Part shown: in pieces, positions 18,640 through 19,341 of the stretch
How the letters are laid out: each line of letters begins with the position of its first letter
How positions within the stretch are numbered: the first letter of the stretch is position 1
Assembly (NCBI GenBank): GCA_016748015.1
Contig: JAAOMT010000299.1
Span: 1,171,867 to 1,191,207, forward strand
Source of the DNA: Geosiphon pyriformis
Lineage: Eukaryota; Glomeromycota; Glomeromycetes; Archaeosporales; Geosiphonaceae
Direction of reading: 5' to 3'
Length of the DNA stretch: 19,341 nucleotides
Translations under genes and position numbers: made by a program
The notes under the pieces: model-generated
What the model was told of the DNA's origin: nothing
Databases searched by the model: none
Seen by the model: only the letters and a program-made list of their open reading frames with translations

Positions 18640-19341
18640 ATATTCAAATATGTTAAGAGATTATGCCCACACTTAGTTTAAAGCATTATATTACAATTTA
18701 TATTATAAAAGTCAAGCATCATTAATAATACTTTAATGTTGTTGTCAATCCATAAATTTGCAAATCAGCAAACAATTGATGTCAAGTATTTGCTTTTTCA
18801 ATAATGATATTATTGTAAAAACAGACCATGCTAATGATATTCTTTATATTATCTTCATCTTGCTTTTTTCTAGAAGTCTTAGGTCTTGCTTTTTTACCAC
18901 AAATCAGAAGATAATTTGTAACATTGTTTATATAGCCTATTCTATCTGCACAAATACATAATTTTTCTGTTTGTAAATGAATTTCACCACTATAGAAATC
19001 ATATAAACACATTGATTATTATGACCAGAAATGCTTTTTACAATATTAAAAATTAAATCAGTAAAACTACTAAACATAGTTTCTTCTCCCAAATATCTAA
19101 AGTGCTGTATTGATCATTAGATACACAAATCGATTTAGATAAGGTTTCTCTAATGTTTTAAGGTTGTGCAAATAATTAAGAGCATTTAATCAAAATGCCT
19201 TGAAACTAGATACAATTAATAATAAATCAATAAGTATTCATTAAGAACTTAATGTACTGTCATCTATATCTCTTTCAGTGAAAAAACTCTCAAAAAATTC
19301 AAATAATACTGGTTTTATGTAAATATTGTTGAAGAATTGCT
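18640..19341 (-). pseudogene. Broken minus-strand coding region, not firmly recognised (continues beyond window)
   Basis: Base composition is less extreme than in the LINE copies. On the minus strand, readable pieces in order are KPVLFEFFESFFTERDIDD (about 19,310), YLNRFVYLMINTAL, TMFSSFTDLIFNIVKS (about 19,080), then after a frame change the open stretch 19,012-18,782: YDFYSGEIHLQTEKLCICAD, RIGYINNVTNYLLICGKKAR, and QDEDNIKNIISMVCFYNNII. After a TGA, HQLFADLQIYGLTTTLKYY follows. The succession ADxIGY, a hydrophobic strand ending in Lys, a long charged helix, then a strand with FADLQIYG resembles PD-(D/E)xK-like proteins that are abundant in arbuscular mycorrhizal fungi, but the expected ExK is not clear. 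That is a tentative inference; it could equally be another transposon gene. Confidence 0.35.

Overview
The window is a transposon graveyard, and I found no intact host gene. The DNA is very AT-rich; 14.9-17.6 kb is almost pure A/T. The LINE, Ty3/gypsy and Tc1 families recognisable by protein similarity are ones I associate with arbuscular mycorrhizal fungi (Glomeromycotina, Gigaspora/Rhizophagus type). That organism call is inference from family resemblance. The opening of the window is already inside an element.

Layout. (1) A long plus-strand LINE (copy A) runs from before base 1 to about 14,896 and is split by two later insertions. Its pieces are 1-755 (ORF1-like, RNA-binding part), 2110-3032 (rest of ORF1 and start of the endonuclease) and 10836-14896 (rest of the endonuclease, reverse transcriptase, RNase H and C-terminal domain). 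(2) A 1,352-bp Tc1/mariner element (756-2107) sits at a TA inside ORF1. It has 29-bp inverted ends and one full-length DD34E transposase frame with six stops. (3) A complete but dead Ty3/gypsy retrotransposon (3033-10835) sits inside the endonuclease. It has 725/749-bp LTRs with TGTTACAG/CTGTAACA ends, gag with a zinc knuckle, then protease, reverse transcriptase, RNase H and integrase, and then an extra frame of unknown function before the 3' LTR. (4) From about 14,950 to 17,300 a second LINE copy (B) lies on the minus strand. (5) From about 17,585 to 18,600 a third copy (C) lies on the plus strand, head-to-head with B, making a degenerate palindrome. (6) The last ~740 bases are unrelated to the LINE and carry broken minus-strand coding sequence that I do not firmly recognise.

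Decay. Hand alignment of the two LTRs outside a variable minisatellite gives about 66 transitions, one transversion and no gap in 617 bp. Stops in the elements sit at Trp, Gln and Arg positions, and catalytic Asp residues have become Asn in the protease, both reverse transcriptases, the integrase and the LINE RNase H. All of this fits C-to-T change on either strand (cytosine deamination, as from DNA methylation or a RIP-like process). By degree of decay the LINE copies are oldest; the gypsy and Tc1 elements are younger, because both interrupt copy A.
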